Positions 50,706 to 60,511 of a DNA stretch of 64,000 bases are shown one piece after another. The position numbers and the translations under genes were made by a program. The DNA is from Bacteroidota bacterium. GTDB lineage: Bacteria > Bacteroidota > Bacteroidia > Chitinophagales > Chitinophagaceae. The notes under the pieces are model-generated. The model did not search any database. It worked only from the letters and a program-made list of their open reading frames with translations, and was not told the origin of the DNA. The first letter of the stretch is position 1, and every line of letters starts with the position of its first letter. The stretch lies in contig VGGV01000012.1 in assembly GCA_016868455.1 (NCBI GenBank), positions 1-64,000 on the forward strand, written 5' to 3'.

Positions 50706-50758
50706 AAAAAGCCCCTTGCGTGGGACCTTTCTTATAATGTTTAAACGATGATAAGGGG
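50706..50758 (-). terminator. Candidate terminator after gldN
   Basis: On the minus strand, CCCCTT directly after the gldN stop pairs with AAGGGG about 40 nt later, followed by CTTTTTT. The loop is long and the stem only 6-7 bp, so this is a weaker candidate, but its T-run and position at the end of the gld unit fit. Confidence 0.45.
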
Positions 50759-50759
50759 A

Positions 50760-51785
50760 TTAATACGACCAAAGGTCTTGCTCAAAATTGAACATTTTAT
50801 CCTTGATATTATCGCCTTCAAGCAAGGCCAGAATAGGGTCTTTGATATAGCTCCTTAAATTCTTATTACCGGGGTTATCCAAAGTTGACTTCACAATATA
50901 GCTGCTAAACATACGGCTTTCAAAAAGTTCTTCCCAGGTCATCCGGCTCTGACCCATATTTTTAGGGTTATATACTTCATATCTTCCCAATATTGGCCTG
51001 AGATCAGGATAATAGACCCAAAACATCATAGTAGAGCCTCTTTCTTTGCCATTGGGCAGATAAGAAATTTTAACTGGGGCAATGCCGAGTATTCTGCAGA
51101 ACATTCTACTTGATTCACGGTCAAATACCCATTCTTCTTTTAGCCTAATTTTAGAAACGCTTTTAGCATCAAAGCTTGCTCTGGTCACAACACGGGCAAT
51201 TATTTTACTCGGATCATCAATTGCAGTTTGATTTACTGTATCGGTGCTACCTGCAGTTAGTTGCTGAATTTCGGGCAAACTCATTGGAGTTGTGAATCTT
51301 TCATCAGCAAATGCTGTTATCTCGCCAGTATTTATAGCTTTCAATAAAATGTTGATGAACATCTGGCTGCCATTATCATCAATCGCCTCATATTGAAAAA
51401 CTCTATTAATCTTTTCCCGAAGATCCAATTCCCTCCACACCTTTTCTGCAAAAAGAGCATCATCCCAACGAAGATGTTCGTATGGTATGGGATTACGTGT
51501 TGTCAAACTGCTCTTGTCGAAAGCATTATCATTACGCAAAGACTTTCTCACTACAGTATCACTTAAGCCGGATGAGTCGATGATAATCGGGATATTGGCA
51601 TATGGATCAAATCCCGGAGTGACATTATCGTTGTTAATCTGATTTACAGGCTTAGTTGTATCCGAGGGGTTAGTTGTAGGGTTACCGGTATTCCTTCTCC
51701 TTCCTACTCTTTGTGCATCAGCATCCTGAACTAAAAACAATACCGCCATCAGGCACAAACTACTTTTTATAAGTATGCTTCTCAT
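50760..51785 (-). CDS. gldN: Gliding motility / type 9 secretion protein GldN
   Basis: A 341-residue exported protein, last gene of gldKLMN. Signal peptide (SLCLMAVLFLVQDADAQ), a Thr/Asn-rich linker, then the GldN/PorN domain (LRWDDALFAEKVWRELDLREK, WVYYPDLRPILGRYEVYNPKN read in parts, SRMTWEELFESRMFSSYIVK). GldN/PorN binds GldK/PorK in a periplasmic ring attached to the outer membrane. The start lies 11 nt after gldM. Confidence 0.96.
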   Translation of the reverse strand: MRSILIKSSLCLMAVLFLVQDADAQRVGRRRNTGNPTTNPSDTTKPVNQINNDNVTPGFDPYANIPIIIDSSGLSDTVVRKSLRNDNAFDKSSLTTRNPIPYEHLRWDDALFAEKVWRELDLREKINRVFQYEAIDDNGSQMFINILLKAINTGEITAFADERFTTPMSLPEIQQLTAGSTDTVNQTAIDDPSKIIARVVTRASFDAKSVSKIRLKEEWVFDRESSRMFCRILGIAPVKISYLPNGKERGSTMMFWVYYPDLRPILGRYEVYNPKNMGQSRMTWEELFESRMFSSYIVKSTLDNPGNKNLRSYIKDPILALLEGDNIKDKMFNFEQDLWSY

Positions 51786-51796
51786 TTTCTTTGTTT

Positions 51797-53323
51797 TTAT
51801 TTAATATAATACACAAGCCCTGGAATTTTCCTATTTTTACCATCGGGGCCGACTGCACGGATATTATCTATTGTAACAGTTCTGCCTGCTGTAAGACCCC
51901 TGATTATACCTAACGCTTTTGGGCTCCAGGTATTGCCTTGGCAGGGAGCTTCCTGAATATCTCCGTTTTCATCATCGGCTGTAAGGGTAAAGCTAGTTAC
52001 AGTATACTGAAGCTTAAGGGGGAAATCCTTGATAAAAGCTCCTACCCCGGCTTGAGCTTTGAATTGGCCAGCAGTCATATTTTCGTTACTCATTATCCCG
52101 CCCACTGTAGCGACCGGATCAGGAATATTACGAACCCGGAAAGACTCGCTTCCCACTACTTTGCCATCCACCATAACGTTGACAACACAGTTATCGGATT
52201 GACCCGTCACTTTAGCTATATACATTCCGCCTCCCTGTTTGGTTATTGTTCCGCAACCAATGCTGGCCGTTACACGGTCATCACCGGCGCCACTGGCAGC
52301 TATAGAAATCTTATTATCCCATCCTACATATAAAACGTACATCTCGGGAAGACCTATAGAGGTATTTGATAACCCTACAGTATATTGTACATCATAACTG
52401 ATCACTTCCTCTTTCCCGGTTATCTGATTAGTATATCTTATTAAAACAGGGATAGTATGGGGTCCTAAAACTCCTACTGCCTGACTTACTCTTGCATACC
52501 CAGAATCCAGCAAGGGCACTGATTGTCCTCCAATTGTAATTGTTGGCCTGGCTGCTTTACTAAAAGCGCCAATACCTGCCTTGATTTCTATATTTTGACC
52601 TGGCATCAGATATGTGGCATTTTGACCCACAATGGGAGCGTAAGCATCAAATACAACTTCTACTTCACCTACCTTGTTATGACAATGTGCCACAACTTTA
52701 TTTTCAGCCGTTTTAATATCATTCTGAAATTTGCTGAGTATCGTCATACCTGCAACAGTAGGCACCATATTAAAATAGGCAATTTCCCATTCTTTTATCT
52801 TCCCATCCCTCCCGGGAGGATTATTAATATCAACAAATGACCCTGCAAAAGCGCTGTCAATTGAAGGATCAATCTCCTTTATGTCTTTAGTGTATTGCTC
52901 AAGCATCGCCTTCAGCTTCTTACCTTCTCTTTCTTTCACCATCAGCTTTGTAACTATATCTAGATTATCCTCTTTAAACTTTGAATTAGGATCTCCAATT
53001 GTACCGCCAGCTCCAGTAAATATCTGATTCTTTAAATTAGCTATATAATCATATAGTTTTTGTGAAATATCGCTTGCTTGCTTTGCTTTGGGATACCAAA
53101 TAAGTGCCCTATCCTTAGTCTCATTTTTTGTTGTCTTATCGAGTAAAGATTTCAAAATGGTAGCCGTTGATTTATTTACAGCATCGTTAGTATTTTCTAA
53201 ACTTCGGTTCACCGTTTTAAAGGCGTTGAGGATTTCCGATGACACATTCAACGCCAGGAGTGCGGTCAGCACCAGGTACATGATGTTGATCATCTTCTGC
53301 CGGGGCTCTTTAGGTAAAGCCAT
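51797..53323 (-). CDS. gldM: Gliding motility / type 9 secretion motor protein GldM
   Basis: A 508-residue protein with an N-terminal membrane helix (INIMYLVLTALLALNVSSE) and a long periplasmic part of repeated beta domains (GAFSKAARPTITIGGQSVP, VATVGGIMSNENMTAGQFKA). It pairs with GldL in the proton-driven inner-membrane motor that energises type 9 secretion and gliding. It starts 62 nt after gldL. Confidence 0.97.
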   Translation of the reverse strand: MALPKEPRQKMINIMYLVLTALLALNVSSEILNAFKTVNRSLENTNDAVNKSTATILKSLLDKTTKNETKDRALIWYPKAKQASDISQKLYDYIANLKNQIFTGAGGTIGDPNSKFKEDNLDIVTKLMVKEREGKKLKAMLEQYTKDIKEIDPSIDSAFAGSFVDINNPPGRDGKIKEWEIAYFNMVPTVAGMTILSKFQNDIKTAENKVVAHCHNKVGEVEVVFDAYAPIVGQNATYLMPGQNIEIKAGIGAFSKAARPTITIGGQSVPLLDSGYARVSQAVGVLGPHTIPVLIRYTNQITGKEEVISYDVQYTVGLSNTSIGLPEMYVLYVGWDNKISIAASGAGDDRVTASIGCGTITKQGGGMYIAKVTGQSDNCVVNVMVDGKVVGSESFRVRNIPDPVATVGGIMSNENMTAGQFKAQAGVGAFIKDFPLKLQYTVTSFTLTADDENGDIQEAPCQGNTWSPKALGIIRGLTAGRTVTIDNIRAVGPDGKNRKIPGLVYYIK

Positions 53324-53385
53324 GACTATTTACATTTATTGAATTTAGAAATGATGACTTTTTTCTTACGTCTTTTGTTAGTTCA

Positions 53386-54159
53386 TTAGCTGCGACCCTG
53401 CATGGCAGTAAGCATATTTCCGTAAATGCTGTTCAGGCGGCCCAGGTTAGTGGCCAGGTCACCGATCTGCGACTGTACCCTTCTGGCATCTTCAGCGCTG
53501 TTCAGCATTTGGGCAGAGGTCTCAGACAGCTTACCGTAGAAGGCATTCAGCGCCTTCAGGTGGTTATTGCTCTCCTGCAGCTCCAGCTCATAAATAGTGT
53601 TCAGCGAAGACAGGTTTTTGGTAAGTACCTGCACCTGCTCATGGAAAGCCTTAGCGCCATCAGTTGCCTGGTTAAAGGCCCCTACGGAAGAAGCGGCCGT
53701 GCTATAGACATCCTTTACTTTATCCAGTTGTCCGGTTACCTCTCTTGTTTTGGCAGCAAAATCACCGGTAGCAGCAATAGTGTCATTGATATTATTCATG
53801 CCGTCTACGGTACTGTTCAGTTGTTTGAACCCGTCGCCAAGGCGCTTCATGGTGTCGGGGGTAATATCAGCTTCCATCAGCATCTTATCCATAGCGGCAA
53901 AACCTTTTCTGGCTGTTTGGCCGGCAATGGCGAACTGCTCCTCGTCATGCGAGGTATCCTTAATAGGAGGATAAATAGCATATAAAATACCATAGGTTGC
54001 GAAAATCAGTGTCTCTGTGGTAAGTCCTATCCACAGCCAGGTATCGGCATCGGGCTGGTGTGTGATTTTACGGAGGGCGCCCCAGATTACTAATGCGGCG
54101 CCGAAGGATACACCTACATCTACCCATTTACTTACCTTAGATGGAATTGCTGCTGCCAT
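53386..54159 (-). CDS. gldL: Gliding motility / type 9 secretion motor protein GldL
   Basis: A 257-residue protein with two membrane helices near the N-terminus (VGVSFGAALVIWGALRKI and IGLTTETLIFATYGILYAIY) followed by a long cytoplasmic coiled coil (LGDGFKQLNSTVDGMNNIND, LNTIYELELQESNNHLKALN). The glutamate in TTETLIF is the conserved membrane acidic residue linked to proton flow. It forms the motor with GldM. Confidence 0.96.
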   Translation of the reverse strand: MAAAIPSKVSKWVDVGVSFGAALVIWGALRKITHQPDADTWLWIGLTTETLIFATYGILYAIYPPIKDTSHDEEQFAIAGQTARKGFAAMDKMLMEADITPDTMKRLGDGFKQLNSTVDGMNNINDTIAATGDFAAKTREVTGQLDKVKDVYSTAASSVGAFNQATDGAKAFHEQVQVLTKNLSSLNTIYELELQESNNHLKALNAFYGKLSETSAQMLNSAEDARRVQSQIGDLATNLGRLNSIYGNMLTAMQGRS

Positions 54160-54210
54160 AATTGGATTTTTTTAAAAGTTTTTAACTGATATTAAAGAAG
54201 TGAGAAAGAA

Positions 54211-54239
54211 GAGAGGACAGATGTAATAACTGCCCTCTC
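54211..54239 (-). promoter_or_regulatory. Hairpin in the gldK-gldL spacer
   Basis: GAGAGG-CAG and CTG-CCTCTC arms (one mismatch or bulge each side) enclose a 9-nt loop in the 108-nt spacer, followed on the minus strand by a pyrimidine tract. It could be an RNA processing, stability or partial termination site that sets the gldK to gldLMN ratio (inference). Confidence 0.45.
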
Positions 54240-54267
54240 AAGATTTTTATTTTACTTTTTATCAAAA

Positions 54268-55587
54268 TTATTTTTTGCGGCCTTTCAGGGGAGCTGCCGG
54301 TAAATCAATCACACAACGGAAGCCGATATAAGATTTGGCAGAATCCTGGTACTCATAAGTGCTGGTACCTGTTTGCAGGTAATAACCCACATCTTTCCAG
54401 CTTCCGCCACGGATGATCTTACGCTTCATCAGGGGAGGATCGTCGTCTTTGGCATTCCAGCGGACATCGGGGTTCATATCATGCTGGAAATTGTTGCGCC
54501 CTTCATAATAAATGGAAGAGGTCCACTCGGCCACATTACCGCTCATGCAGTAAAGACCATAGTCATTGGGCCAGTAGGCATCGGCTCTTACCGTGTAGAA
54601 ACCGCCGTCTTCAGGATAGTTACCACGTCCGGGTTTGAAGTTGGCCATCAGGCAACCCTTTTTATTACGCAGGTAATAATTACCCCAGGGGAACATTGAC
54701 TGGGAACGGCCGCCTCTTGCAGCATATTCCCATTGTGCTTCGGTTGGAAGGCGGAAATCCGACTCGTGTGATCTTTTCTTGGAATCGAGATAGGCATTGA
54801 GATAATGGGTTCTCCATTCGCAGAAGGCAGTTGCCTGCTTCCAGCTAACACCCACCACAGGGTAGTTACCAAATGCCGGGTGGGAGAAATATCTTTTGGT
54901 CATCGGCTCATTGTAAGAATAAGAGAAGTCCCTGATCCAGCAAAGCGTGTCAGGATAAACCGGTACATCTTTCTTCACCAAGAACTTTGAACGGGGCTTG
55001 CCTGCATGTTCTCTTTTGGCGGCCTCTTTCAGGTCAAATGTTTCGGAGTGAAATACGATTTTAGAAGCGTCTATTTCTTTTTTTCCGAAAATCCTGTCAT
55101 CCGGGGGAAGGATGATATCGGTGCCGGCCAGTTGCTCCATTACTTTCGGATCGCTCCACTTCATGGACTGCATCTTCTTCCAGTCCACATACTCATTGCC
55201 ATCGGCGCCTGCTTTTACATACCCCATTTTGCGGGCTACCACAGAGTCGCGGACCCAATACACAAACTGACGGTATTCGTTGTTGGTTATTTCAGTGGCA
55301 TCCATCCAGAAGCCGCTGATGGAAACCGAGCGGTTCCTTGCACTGAAGGCATAGGCCGGGTCTTCATCACTGGGTCCCATATGGAAAGTGCCCTGCGGAA
55401 CATACACCATGCCCGGAGGCTTGGGAAGTGTGTATTTACCCCCCGGCGCCACACCACGCACCTGGCCATCATTGGGAAGGCTTCCGCCTTTACCTTTTCC
55501 ATTTTTCTTACCCAGAATTCCGCAACCGGCAAGCAAAGCCATGCATGTCACAGCGCACAGGGAGTAATAAAGATTTTTCATTTTCAT
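54268..55587 (-). CDS. gldK: Gliding motility / type 9 secretion lipoprotein GldK
   Basis: A 439-residue lipoprotein (SLCAVTCMALLAGC, Cys at about 22; a second ATG two codons downstream is also possible). The mature part is a formylglycine-generating-enzyme-like domain (GTFHMGPSDEDPAYAFSARN, WMDATEITNNEYRQFVYWV, PTEAQWEYAARGG, MSGNVAEWTSSIYYEG, IIRGGSWKDVGYYLQTGT) without catalytic use. GldK/PorK forms the outer-membrane-associated ring with GldN. It is the first gene of gldKLMN. Confidence 0.97.
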   Translation of the reverse strand: MKMKNLYYSLCAVTCMALLAGCGILGKKNGKGKGGSLPNDGQVRGVAPGGKYTLPKPPGMVYVPQGTFHMGPSDEDPAYAFSARNRSVSISGFWMDATEITNNEYRQFVYWVRDSVVARKMGYVKAGADGNEYVDWKKMQSMKWSDPKVMEQLAGTDIILPPDDRIFGKKEIDASKIVFHSETFDLKEAAKREHAGKPRSKFLVKKDVPVYPDTLCWIRDFSYSYNEPMTKRYFSHPAFGNYPVVGVSWKQATAFCEWRTHYLNAYLDSKKRSHESDFRLPTEAQWEYAARGGRSQSMFPWGNYYLRNKKGCLMANFKPGRGNYPEDGGFYTVRADAYWPNDYGLYCMSGNVAEWTSSIYYEGRNNFQHDMNPDVRWNAKDDDPPLMKRKIIRGGSWKDVGYYLQTGTSTYEYQDSAKSYIGFRCVIDLPAAPLKGRKK

Positions 55588-55606
55588 ACACTTAAGGGGT
55601 ATTGGG

Positions 55607-55614
55607 CAAATATA
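55607..55614 (-). promoter_or_regulatory. TAnnTTTG promoter box for gldKLMN
   Basis: The minus strand reads TATATTTG, 19 nt before the first gldK ATG. It is the only box of this type close to the gene and probably drives the whole gldKLMN unit. Confidence 0.5.
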
Positions 55615-55735
55615 ATATTTTGCACTATTTGCTGATACAAGGTTAATATTTATTTTTTGGGGTTCAAAGCGTATTTTTCAGGGTAAAATTTCTAACGTTT
55701 ACCGGTTGGGTTTTATTGTATTAACTAAAAATTAA

Positions 55736-57796
55736 TTACCGGTTTTTATCCCTGTTTATCAGCAACATAAGTTCATCTGCAGAAAATACGGGAAGCTGGC
55801 AGGTATAATTGCTGCAAAGGTGAATAGCTGTTGTATTAACAGTTGTTCTTCCCGCCAGCAAAGGGAACTCCGGCCTGCCCTCTGCTGCTGCCATTAATAC
55901 CCGGTTTGGAAGATAGTAACGTAATACAGTTTCCGCCAGTTGCTCATAATCCGGGCCGGTTATGGCTATTTCTTTTATGCCGTCCGTAATATCCTGAATC
56001 AGGCAGGCCCAGTTGCCAAAAGATGCGGGATAACGGATGACCGCCTTCCCAACTGAAGATGTTATGTCGTACGCCTGTTGTTTCCATTCCTGCCGGTCAA
56101 GCAATATCCCAAGCCGGAAAAGATTACAGGTCATCACCGAATTTCCGGATGGCACCGCCCCATCATAAACTTCTTTTTTTCGCACAATCACATCCTGCTG
56201 ATTTGCCGCAGTGTAAAAAAAGAAACTACTGCTTTCTTCCCTGAAAAGCTGCTGAACATAACCAGTAATGTCAGCGGCCTTCAGCAGCCATTCAGTATCT
56301 GCTGTAATTTCCTGCAAATGAATCAATGCCTCAATTAAAAAGGCATAATCATCTAAAAACGCCGGGTATTTCGTTTTTTCTTTTTTCCAGGTGTGATGAT
56401 ATTCATATTGCTGGCCTGCATTAAAACGAGACAGTAAAAAATTCATGTTTTCAATGGCGAGTTTACGGTATTGCTTATTCCCTGTTGCTGAAAATGCCTT
56501 ACTTAGTGCTGTAGCCATCAGCGCATTCCAGCCGAGAATGATTTTATCATCCAGCAGCGGGCGGATTCTTTTATTCCTTTGTCGCAATAATATCTTCCGG
56601 GCTTCAGCCAATTGTGACTTTAAAAATTCTTCATCCATTCCCTTTTCAACTGCAAAAGAACCGGTGGTTTTTTTTACTCTCAGGATATTGACCCCCTCCC
56701 AATTACCCCTTTCTGTTATATCATAATACTCGCAAAAAAGCGCTGCATTTTCTTCTCCAAGTATTTTCTGTACTTCATCCGGCCGCCATACATAGAATTT
56801 CCCTTCCACTCCATCGCTGTCCGCATCCAGTGCAGCATAAAAACCGCCGCCTTCATGCATCAGTTCCCGCTGAATAAACCCGATTGTTTCATCAATAACT
56901 TCCTTATAGCGCTGTTTACGGGTAAGCTGATATGCTTCACTGATTACAGCAACCAGCAGTGCATTATCATATAGCATTTTTTCAAAATGGGGTACCAGCC
57001 ATTCGGTATCTGTTGCATAGCGGGCAAACCCTCCGCCCACCTGGTCGTAAATGCCTCCTTCAATCATTTTATCAAGCGAAAGCAATGCCTGCTGCAGCGC
57101 TTCCTTATTGCCTGTTACATTATGATACCTCAGTAAAAACTGAATAGAAAAAGTCTGCGGAAACTTGGGTGCCCGGCCAAAACCGCCCCATTCCCCGTCA
57201 GCCTGTTTCATGATATTTTCAAAGGCTTCGTCCGGATTTTCCTGGATAAAAATTTCCCGTTCTTCGGTTTTTTTCAGACCAAAAGAATTGGAGTTCAGCA
57301 AATGCTCAGTCAGGTTTTCTGCCTGTGCATCAATTTCATGTCTTCTTTCCCTGAATGCCTGCGCCACTGCCAGCAAAGTCTCTTTCCAGGAAGGGCGGTT
57401 GTAGGCGCTCTTTGGGGGAAAATAAGTGCCTCCGTAAAAAGGTTTGGCGCCGGGTGTAAGAAATACATTTAATGGCCATCCGCCCGAACCCGTCATGGCC
57501 TGCACTGCATCCATGTAAATATGATCCAGGTCGGGCCGTTCTTCCCGGTCTATTTTTATATTGATGAAATGTTCGTTCATGAGGGCCGCCGCAGATTCAT
57601 CCTCAAAACTTTCTCTTTCCATTACATGGCACCAGTGGCAGGCGGAATACCCAATGCTGACCAATATTGGTTTGTTTTCCTGCTTTGCCCTGTTCAGGGC
57701 TTCCTGCCCCCAGGGATACCAGTTTACAGGGTTATGGGCATGCTGCAGCAGGTAAGGGCTTGTTTCATGAATGAGATGATTGGTATATCCGGGCAT
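55736..57796 (-). CDS. YyaL-like thioredoxin-domain protein (DUF255/SSP411)
   Basis: A 686-residue protein. The N-terminal 170 residues form a thioredoxin-like DUF255 domain ([38 protein letters not shown] with a CHWC redox motif, [20 protein letters not shown]). The rest is an alpha/alpha-barrel like glycosidases of the N-acylglucosamine epimerase type ([29 protein letters not shown]). The family (SPATA20/YyaL) is widespread but has no settled function. Confidence 0.92.
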   Translation of the reverse strand: MPGYTNHLIHETSPYLLQHAHNPVNWYPWGQEALNRAKQENKPILVSIGYSACHWCHVMERESFEDESAAALMNEHFINIKIDREERPDLDHIYMDAVQAMTGSGGWPLNVFLTPGAKPFYGGTYFPPKSAYNRPSWKETLLAVAQAFRERRHEIDAQAENLTEHLLNSNSFGLKKTEEREIFIQENPDEAFENIMKQADGEWGGFGRAPKFPQTFSIQFLLRYHNVTGNKEALQQALLSLDKMIEGGIYDQVGGGFARYATDTEWLVPHFEKMLYDNALLVAVISEAYQLTRKQRYKEVIDETIGFIQRELMHEGGGFYAALDADSDGVEGKFYVWRPDEVQKILGEENAALFCEYYDITERGNWEGVNILRVKKTTGSFAVEKGMDEEFLKSQLAEARKILLRQRNKRIRPLLDDKIILGWNALMATALSKAFSATGNKQYRKLAIENMNFLLSRFNAGQQYEYHHTWKKEKTKYPAFLDDYAFLIEALIHLQEITADTEWLLKAADITGYVQQLFREESSSFFFYTAANQQDVIVRKKEVYDGAVPSGNSVMTCNLFRLGILLDRQEWKQQAYDITSSVGKAVIRYPASFGNWACLIQDITDGIKEIAITGPDYEQLAETVLRYYLPNRVLMAAAEGRPEFPLLAGRTTVNTTAIHLCSNYTCQLPVFSADELMLLINRDKNR

Positions 57797-57800
57797 TGAA

Positions 57801-57808
57801 CAAAATTA
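57801..57808 (-). promoter_or_regulatory. TAnnTTTG promoter box directly before the YyaL-like gene
   Basis: The minus strand reads TAATTTTG, followed by only 4 nt and the ATG, once more consistent with a leaderless transcript. Confidence 0.48.
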
Positions 57809-57845
57809 ACAAAGCACTTTTTCAGGCCTCTGATAGCACAATTGA

Positions 57846-58574
57846 TTATTCCACTACAAACGCCGTCTGATAAAAATTATTAACAGCCGCCACCGGCTTT
57901 AATTGGATGTAAAAAGCTTCGGTAAACTCCTGATACGCTTTGAACTCATGAAGAGGAACATTGAACTCGTCAAAAAGAATAATGTCCCCTTTTTTAATAT
58001 ATGGATAAAGTTGGGAAAGGGAAAAAATTGTGGCCGAATACAGATCGGCATCCATGTGAATCAATTTCCGGCGGGGCGACACAAGAATTTCTTTTTGGGC
58101 ATCAATAAAGCGGGGTAGTGTATCCTGAAAAAGCCCTTTGACAAATATAGCCCGTTTATCGCTGGTAACGGGAACATCATGGTGCATATCTCCCTGCGAA
58201 TAAAAACCGCCCCAGTTTTCAGGGAGGCCGGTAAAGGTATCAAACCCATAAAACCGCGATGCTTCGTTTAGATTGGCGTTAAGCCACCATTTTAAAGATG
58301 CCCCCGAAGCAACGCCAAATTCAAGGTATAGGAGAGGTTCGTCAGCAAGTCCAAAATGCTTAACCATTTCTGAATAGAGCCGGTACCTTTTATTATAATC
58401 TCTTTTAAATGAAAAAAAATCACTGTACACCATTCCTTTTCTGTTTTTATATATCCAGAGAATAAGCTTATTGAAATAGCTGAGAAATAAAAACAGCCTT
58501 AAAAAGGGATAAAAAATCAATGTGAAAGGGAACACAAGCAGAACACCTTTTATAAACTTTACAAATCTGAGCAT
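57846..58574 (-). CDS. TylF/macrocin-type SAM-dependent methyltransferase
   Basis: A 242-residue protein. An N-terminal hydrophobic segment (FVKFIKGVLLVFPFTLIFYP) could anchor it to the membrane. The Rossmann SAM motif is YLEFGVASGASLKWW; IHMDADLYSATIFSLSQLYP and GDIILFDEFNV carry the metal-binding aspartates of the TylF/MycF/NovP group, which O-methylates sugars or related acceptors. No sugar gene cluster is present, so the acceptor is unknown. Confidence 0.85.
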   Translation of the reverse strand: MLRFVKFIKGVLLVFPFTLIFYPFLRLFLFLSYFNKLILWIYKNRKGMVYSDFFSFKRDYNKRYRLYSEMVKHFGLADEPLLYLEFGVASGASLKWWLNANLNEASRFYGFDTFTGLPENWGGFYSQGDMHHDVPVTSDKRAIFVKGLFQDTLPRFIDAQKEILVSPRRKLIHMDADLYSATIFSLSQLYPYIKKGDIILFDEFNVPLHEFKAYQEFTEAFYIQLKPVAAVNNFYQTAFVVE

Positions 58575-58585
58575 GACGTATTAAT

Positions 58586-58612
58586 AAAAAAATCCCCGCA
58601 ATGGTTGCGGGG
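58586..58612 (-). terminator. Rho-independent terminator after hemD
   Basis: On the minus strand, CCCCGCAA-CCA-TTGCGGGG (58594-58612) is followed by A and seven T. It lies 34 bp after the hemD stop, before the methyltransferase gene. Confidence 0.92.
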
Positions 58613-58645
58613 TATAAAAATAGTTAAATGAATTATAGATACGGG

Positions 58646-59446
58646 TTACTTCTTCTTTGCTGCTAAAGCCAGGAACTGGTCCAGTGCGGCTACCATGCTC
58701 GGCGCCTGCGGCTGAGGCGCTTTTATTTCCAGTTGCAGCCCGGCATCCTCAATAGCCTTGGATGTGTTGTTGCCAAAAGCCCCCAGAATGATGCCGTTCT
58801 GTTTGTATTTGGGAAGGTTGTCAAACAGGCTTTTAACCCCGCTGGGTGTAAAGAAGCAGATTACATCATACTCGGTCTTCATCAGTATTTCTTTCACATC
58901 AGCGCTTTGGGTTCGGTACATAAAAGCCAGTACAAATTCGCAGTTATTGCTTTTCAGCCAGTTTACGATCTCATTATCCTGCTGGTTTTCTGAGCATACA
59001 TACATAAATTTTTCGTTGCCTTTATGCTTATTGATGGCATCAAACATACTCTTATTGGTGCCATCGGCCCCGTAAAATACTTTCCGCTTGCGGTATAGAA
59101 TGAATTTTTGAAGGTAAAGCGCCACAGCTTCAGTAATACAGAAATACTTGGTATCCTGCGATACATTCACTTTCATTTCCTCACACATCCTGAAGAAATG
59201 ATCTATGGCATTGCGGCTGGTAAATACTACCGCTGTGTAATTCTGAATCTCAATTTTCTGTTTGCGGAACTCCCGGGCCGGAATGCCTTCCAGTCTTATA
59301 AACGGGTAAAAATCCAGCTCTACATTGAATTTTCTGGCCAGCTCAAAGTACGGAGACTTTTCACTTTCGGGTTTGGGTTGGGTAATCAGGATTTTTTGAA
59401 TTGCTTTGGCCTGTTCATCGGCCTTATTAACCCCAGTTTTAGTCAT
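58646..59446 (-). CDS. hemD: Uroporphyrinogen-III synthase
   Basis: A 266-residue HemD-like protein that closes hydroxymethylbilane to uroporphyrinogen III in haem synthesis. ILITQPKPESEKSPYFELAR, TAVVFTSRNAIDHFFRMCEE, DVICFFTPSGVKSLFDNLP and LGAFGNNTSKAIEDAGL fit the two-domain family as found in Bacteroidota. The ATG at 59446 is chosen over a TTG 27 nt upstream, which falls inside the promoter box. DUF4271 lies directly upstream, a conserved pairing in this phylum. Confidence 0.88.
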   Translation of the reverse strand: MTKTGVNKADEQAKAIQKILITQPKPESEKSPYFELARKFNVELDFYPFIRLEGIPAREFRKQKIEIQNYTAVVFTSRNAIDHFFRMCEEMKVNVSQDTKYFCITEAVALYLQKFILYRKRKVFYGADGTNKSMFDAINKHKGNEKFMYVCSENQQDNEIVNWLKSNNCEFVLAFMYRTQSADVKEILMKTEYDVICFFTPSGVKSLFDNLPKYKQNGIILGAFGNNTSKAIEDAGLQLEIKAPQPQAPSMVAALDQFLALAAKKK

Positions 59447-59470
59447 ATTCGGTTCGGCTAAAGTTGGGTG

Positions 59471-59478
59471 CAAAGTTA
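59471..59478 (-). promoter_or_regulatory. TAnnTTTG promoter box for hemD
   Basis: The minus strand reads TAACTTTG, 24 nt before the preferred hemD ATG and overlapping the end of the DUF4271 gene. Confidence 0.45.
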
Positions 59479-60456
59479 AGCAGTTATCCTGAAAAACAAC
59501 AACAAGCCCTTGTAAATCAGCAAAAGGGGCGCTATTTCAAAGCCACAGATATATAATAAGAAATGAAAAGGATTGACTTTGACCTGATTACGCACAGCCG
59601 AATATGTAAGAACAAACCGGTAAATAATTAAGGCTCCGGCCAGGCACCAGGATAAAGTCAGTGCTGTATAATAAATGTCTCCCGATGTAAAAGCAAGTAA
59701 TACCAAAAACGGCAACAGCAATATGCCCAGCATTTTGTTGACCACAAAAACAATAAAAATGTATGAATCCGCTGCTTCTTCCAAATTAAAAAGCCAACCG
59801 GCTATTTTAAGCCCGGCGAATTTGATAAAATACACTGCTGAAAGACCGCCGCAGCAATACAGCAGGAGCAGCCAGAAATTTCCCACCGTGTTCAGTTGAA
59901 AATGTTCCAGCAAAAAAGCAAGATAAAGCCCTGCGCTCACAACAAAAAAGCCATTGAGAAGCAGGGAGGGCAATGGGGTTTGCATCAGTTGCTCTTTTAC
60001 CTGTCTTTGCTTGATAGTGGTTCGGAAAAAAAGCCGGAACAGATCACTGAAATATTTAGGGAAGAGCCTTTTCAAAAATCCATAAGCAATTAACAACAAA
60101 ACCAGCAGGTAAAACAACCATTCTTTACCGGCAAAACGCTTCTTTTGTATATCCTGCTTCACTTGTACCGGATTTGCCGAAAATCCATAATAGGGATGAC
60201 GACTGAGAACTTCTTTAGTAATTAGTTCGGGGGCCGTTGCCAAATCCGCTTTTATTACCCAACCTGTATCTATTATCACGGGCCTGCGGCTAACAGAATC
60301 TTCCCATGAAACAGCAGGCAATGAATCATTTTGAAGAATGGTATCAGTTGTTAATATCGTATCGGCGGGCGGAAGCGCCGTTGAATCGGGTTGCTGCCCT
60401 TGTAGAGCAGCGGCGAAAGAAAAATTCAATAATAAAAGAAAAAGGAACTTGTTCAA
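59476..60456 (-). CDS. DUF4271 membrane protein
   Basis: A 326-residue protein starting at a TTG at 60456. A signal peptide and a Thr/Asp/Pro-rich exported region (TALPPADTILTTDTILQND) precede about seven membrane helices from residue 110 on (EWLFYLLVLLLIAYGFLKRL, FWLLLLYCCGGLSAVYFIKF, LLLPFLVLLAFTSGDIYYTA). It matches DUF4271, commonly upstream of hemD in Bacteroidota. Its role is unknown; a link to haem or envelope function is only positional. Confidence 0.85.
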   Translation of the reverse strand: MNKFLFLLLLNFSFAAALQGQQPDSTALPPADTILTTDTILQNDSLPAVSWEDSVSRRPVIIDTGWVIKADLATAPELITKEVLSRHPYYGFSANPVQVKQDIQKKRFAGKEWLFYLLVLLLIAYGFLKRLFPKYFSDLFRLFFRTTIKQRQVKEQLMQTPLPSLLLNGFFVVSAGLYLAFLLEHFQLNTVGNFWLLLLYCCGGLSAVYFIKFAGLKIAGWLFNLEEAADSYIFIVFVVNKMLGILLLPFLVLLAFTSGDIYYTALTLSWCLAGALIIYRFVLTYSAVRNQVKVNPFHFLLYICGFEIAPLLLIYKGLLLFFRITA

Positions 60457-60473
60457 GCAAGAAGATTATACTG

Positions 60474-60481
60474 CAAAAATA
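60474..60481 (-). promoter_or_regulatory. TAnnTTTG promoter box for the DUF4271 gene
   Basis: The minus strand reads TATTTTTG, 17 nt before the TTG start codon, which supports this start. Confidence 0.45.
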
Positions 60482-60511
60482 TCGATAGCAACTGCGAGTT
60501 CACCATAAGCC

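Noticed and set aside
54268-55587. gldK as a sulfatase-modifying enzyme
   Set aside because: The domain is FGE-like, but the lipoprotein signal and the gldLMN neighbours identify it as the structural GldK/PorK protein.
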